Assembly (NCBI RefSeq): GCF_003837805.1
Contig: NZ_RQIT01000001.1
Span: 620,001-684,000, forward strand
DNA length: 64,000 nucleotides
Source: Bradyrhizobium sp. RP6
GTDB taxonomy: Bacteria; Pseudomonadota; Alphaproteobacteria; Rhizobiales; Xanthobacteraceae
Direction: 5' to 3'
Shown: one piece after another, positions 62,075 through 64,000 of the stretch
How positions within the stretch are numbered: the stretch's first letter is position 1
How the letters are laid out: the number at the start of each line of letters is the position of its first letter
Position numbers and translations under genes: made by a program
Notes under the pieces: model-generated
Seen by the model: only the letters and a program-made list of their open reading frames with translations
The model's database searches: none
What the model was told of the DNA's origin: nothing

Positions 62075-64000
62075 ATGCCGAGCGCCGGATTCGTTCACCT
62101 TCACGTTCACTCGGCCTATTCGCTGCTCAAGGGCTCGATCAAGATCGCCAAGCTCGCCGAGCTTGCGAAGAAGGACCACCAGCCTGCGCTGGCGCTGACC
62201 GACACCGACAATTTGTTCGGTGCGCTGGAGTTCTCCGACAAGATGGCGAGTTCCGGCATCCAGCCGATCGTCGGCTGCGAGCTGGCCATCGATTTCGGCG
62301 ATCAGGATCCGAATGCGCGCAACGCGATGGGGCCGTCGCGGGTGGTGCTGCTGGGAGCGCAGGAGCGCGGCTATCGCAGCCTGATGCGGCTGAACTCGCG
62401 CGCGTTCCTGGAATCGCCGGACAGCCATGCTCCGTTCATCAAGTTCGATTGGCTCGAGGGCGAGACCGAAGGCCTGATCGCACTGACGGGCGGACCGGAC
62501 GGGCCGATCTCGTTGGCGCTCGCGGGCGGTCATGCCGAGCTCGCCGGCGCGCGCTGCGAGCGTCTGGCCGGCCTGTTCGGCGACCGCCTCTACGTCGAAT
62601 TGCAGCGTCACAATACCGAGAAAGAGCGGCGCGTCGAAAGCGGCCTGATCGACATCGCCTACGCCAAGGGACTGCCGCTGGTTGCGACCAACGAGCCGTA
62701 TTTCGCCGCGACCGACGATTACGAAGCCCATGACGCGCTGCTCTGCATCGCCGGAGGGCGGCTGATCGCCGAGACCGAGCGCGAGCAGCTCACGCCGGAT
62801 CATCGCTTCAAGACGCGCGCCGAGATGGCGGTGCTGTTCGCCGACATCCCGGAGGCGCTGGCCTCGACGGTGGAGATCGCCGAGCGCTGCTCGTTCCGGC
62901 CGATGACGCGCAAGCCGATCCTGCCGTTCTTCACCGTGGGCGCCGCGTCGAGCTCGGACGCCGCTGCAGTCGAGGCGGCTGAATTGAAGCGCCAGGCGGA
63001 GGAGGGGCTCGCCAACCGCCTGCGCGTGCATGGCCTGTCGCAGGGCACGACGGAAGAGACCTACGCCAAGCGGCTCGCCTTCGAGCTCGACGTCATCACC
63101 CGCATGAAATATGCGGGCTACTTCCTGATCGTGTCCGACTTCATCAAATGGGCGAAGTCGCAAGGGATTCCGGTGGGGCCGGGCCGCGGCTCCGGCGCCG
63201 GCTCGCTGGTCGCCTGGGCGCTGACCATCACCGACCTCGATCCGATCAAGTTCGGCCTGCTGTTCGAGCGCTTCCTCAATCCCGAACGCGTCTCGATGCC
63301 GGACTTCGACATCGACTTCTGCCAGGACCGCCGCGGCGAGGTCATCAGTTACGTGCAGCAGCGCTACGGCCGCGACCAGGTCGCGCAGATCATCACCTTC
63401 GGTACGCTGCAGGCGCGCGGCGTGCTGCGCGACGTCGGGCGCGTCCTCCAGATGCCCTATGGCCAGGTCGACAAGCTCACGAAACTGGTGCCGCAAAATC
63501 CTGCTGCACCGGTGACGCTGGCCGCCGCGATCGAGAGCGAGCCGAAGCTCCAGGCGTTTCGCGACGAAGACCCGGTGGTGGCGCGCGCCTTCGACATCGC
63601 CCAGCGCCTCGAAGGCCTGACGCGCCACGCTTCGACCCATGCGGCCGGCATCGTGATCGGCGATCGCCCGTTGAGCGAGCTCGTGCCGCTCTACCGCGAT
63701 CCCAAATCCGACATGCCGGTGACCCAGTTCAACATGAAATGGGTCGAGCCCGCCGGGCTCGTGAAGTTCGACTTCCTCGGCTTGAAAACGCTCACAGTCC
63801 TCGACGTCGCAGTCAAACTGCTCGAGCCGCGCGGCATCCATGTCGATCTCGCCACGCTGCCGATCGACGATGCCGAGAGCTACCAGATGCTGGCGCGCGG
63901 CGACGTCGTTGGCGTGTTCCAGGTTGAAAGCCAGGGCATGCGGCGGGCGCTGATCGACATGCGTCCGGACCGTTTCGAGGACATCATCGCACTGGTCGCG
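62075..64000 (+). CDS. dnaE: DNA polymerase III subunit alpha, 5' part
   Basis: The first 642 residues of the replicative polymerase; the rest lies beyond the window. The PHP domain begins FVHLHVHSAYSLLKGSIKIA with ALALTDTDNLFGALEF. The polymerase region starts with GYFLIVSDFIKWAKSQGIPVG, GRGSGAGSLVAWAL, and the catalytic Asp pair is in MPDFDIDFCQDRRGEV. The PHP start and the family's context (after lolD in relatives) indicate dnaE1, not the SOS-induced dnaE2. ATG 62075 (MPSAGFVHLHVHSAY) is a normal start. Confidence 0.95.
   Translation, partial: MPSAGFVHLHVHSAYSLLKGSIKIAKLAELAKKDHQPALALTDTDNLFGALEFSDKMASSGIQPIVGCELAIDFGDQDPNARNAMGPSRVVLLGAQERGYRSLMRLNSRAFLESPDSHAPFIKFDWLEGETEGLIALTGGPDGPISLALAGGHAELAGARCERLAGLFGDRLYVELQRHNTEKERRVESGLIDIAYAKGLPLVATNEPYFAATDDYEAHDALLCIAGGRLIAETEREQLTPDHRFKTRAEMAVLFADIPEALASTVEIAERCSFRPMTRKPILPFFTVGAASSSDAAAVEAAELKRQAEEGLANRLRVHGLSQGTTEETYAKRLAFELDVITRMKYAGYFLIVSDFIKWAKSQGIPVGPGRGSGAGSLVAWALTITDLDPIKFGLLFERFLNPERVSMPDFDIDFCQDRRGEVISYVQQRYGRDQVAQIITFGTLQARGVLRDVGRVLQMPYGQVDKLTKLVPQNPAAPVTLAAAIESEPKLQAFRDEDPVVARAFDIAQRLEGLTRHASTHAAGIVIGDRPLSELVPLYRDPKSDMPVTQFNMKWVEPAGLVKFDFLGLKTLTVLDVAVKLLEPRGIHVDLATLPIDDAESYQMLARGDVVGVFQVESQGMRRALIDMRPDRFEDIIALVA

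Noticed and set aside
61726..62075. LexA control of dnaE as in the imuB-dnaE2 SOS cassette
   Set aside because: The PHP-domain start and gene context point to replicative dnaE1, and the LexA box is placed in the promoter of the small peptide gene, though some read-through into dnaE is possible.

Overview
The window is about 64 kb of high-GC DNA from an alphaproteobacterium, almost certainly Bradyrhizobium or a close relative. The evidence is the 14-gene nuo operon followed by birA, an RNase J gene, mce and a DUF1467 gene, the proS-lolC-lolD-dnaE block, two DUF3551 proteins, an alphaproteobacterial LexA box and several palindromic repeats of the type scattered through Bradyrhizobium genomes. 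The species call is inference; no database was searched.

Layout. (1) 1-2.5 kb, minus strand: the end of a CzcCB-type metal-efflux operon (small His/Cys-rich protein, TolC-like outer-membrane factor, periplasmic adaptor cut by the window edge), then small hypothetical proteins. (2) 2.7-6.1 kb: a 24-residue membrane peptide and a membrane protein on the plus strand, then pepT, an HU-family protein, tRNA-Asp(GUC) and a small membrane protein on the minus strand. (3) 6.4-8.8 kb: a TonB-dependent siderophore receptor behind possible Irr-type half-sites. (4) 9.5-28.4 kb: nuoABCD, an FkbM methyltransferase, nuoE, a small membrane protein, nuoFGHI, a palindromic repeat, nuoJKLMN, birA, rnj, mce and a DUF1467 gene, all plus strand and tightly packed; this is respiratory complex I plus housekeeping riders. 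(5) 28.4-48.2 kb: an accessory stretch with repeats, pseudogenes and small regulated modules: a SAM methyltransferase, YidB and GlsB-type stress genes, mtnK, a shortened LysR gene divergent from RidA plus an ATC-hydrolase-like gene, a VOC/hydrolase/SDR operon divergent from a LysR gene, an orphan sugar ABC transporter, a frameshifted globin gene, and a copper-acquisition-like operon (DUF2946 protein, TonB receptor, Asp-box sialidase-like protein, thioredoxin-like protein, PCu(A)C chaperone). (6) 48.2-51.6 kb: proS, lolC, lolD. (7) 51.7-61.7 kb: a second accessory stretch with an MDR oxidoreductase and its XRE regulator, a hybrid histidine kinase with three GAF domains, a MocR regulator divergent from an AhpD-like and an HD-domain gene, a DUF3551 pair, and an Omp25/31-type porin-like protein. 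(8) 61.7-64 kb: a 32-residue membrane peptide with a LexA box inside its promoter, then the 5' part of dnaE.

The observation most worth following is at 61.7 kb: an exact GAAC-N7-GAAC LexA box lies between the -35 and -10 of a promoter driving a single-span 32-residue membrane peptide. This is the arrangement expected of a SidA-like SOS-induced division inhibitor. Other points of interest are the copper locus with its Cys/His-rich sialidase-like protein, the non-Nuo genes and REP-like element inside the complex I operon, a His-rich loop in NuoL, a frameshifted globin gene, and an intrinsic terminator with no obvious gene in front of it, possibly a small RNA.
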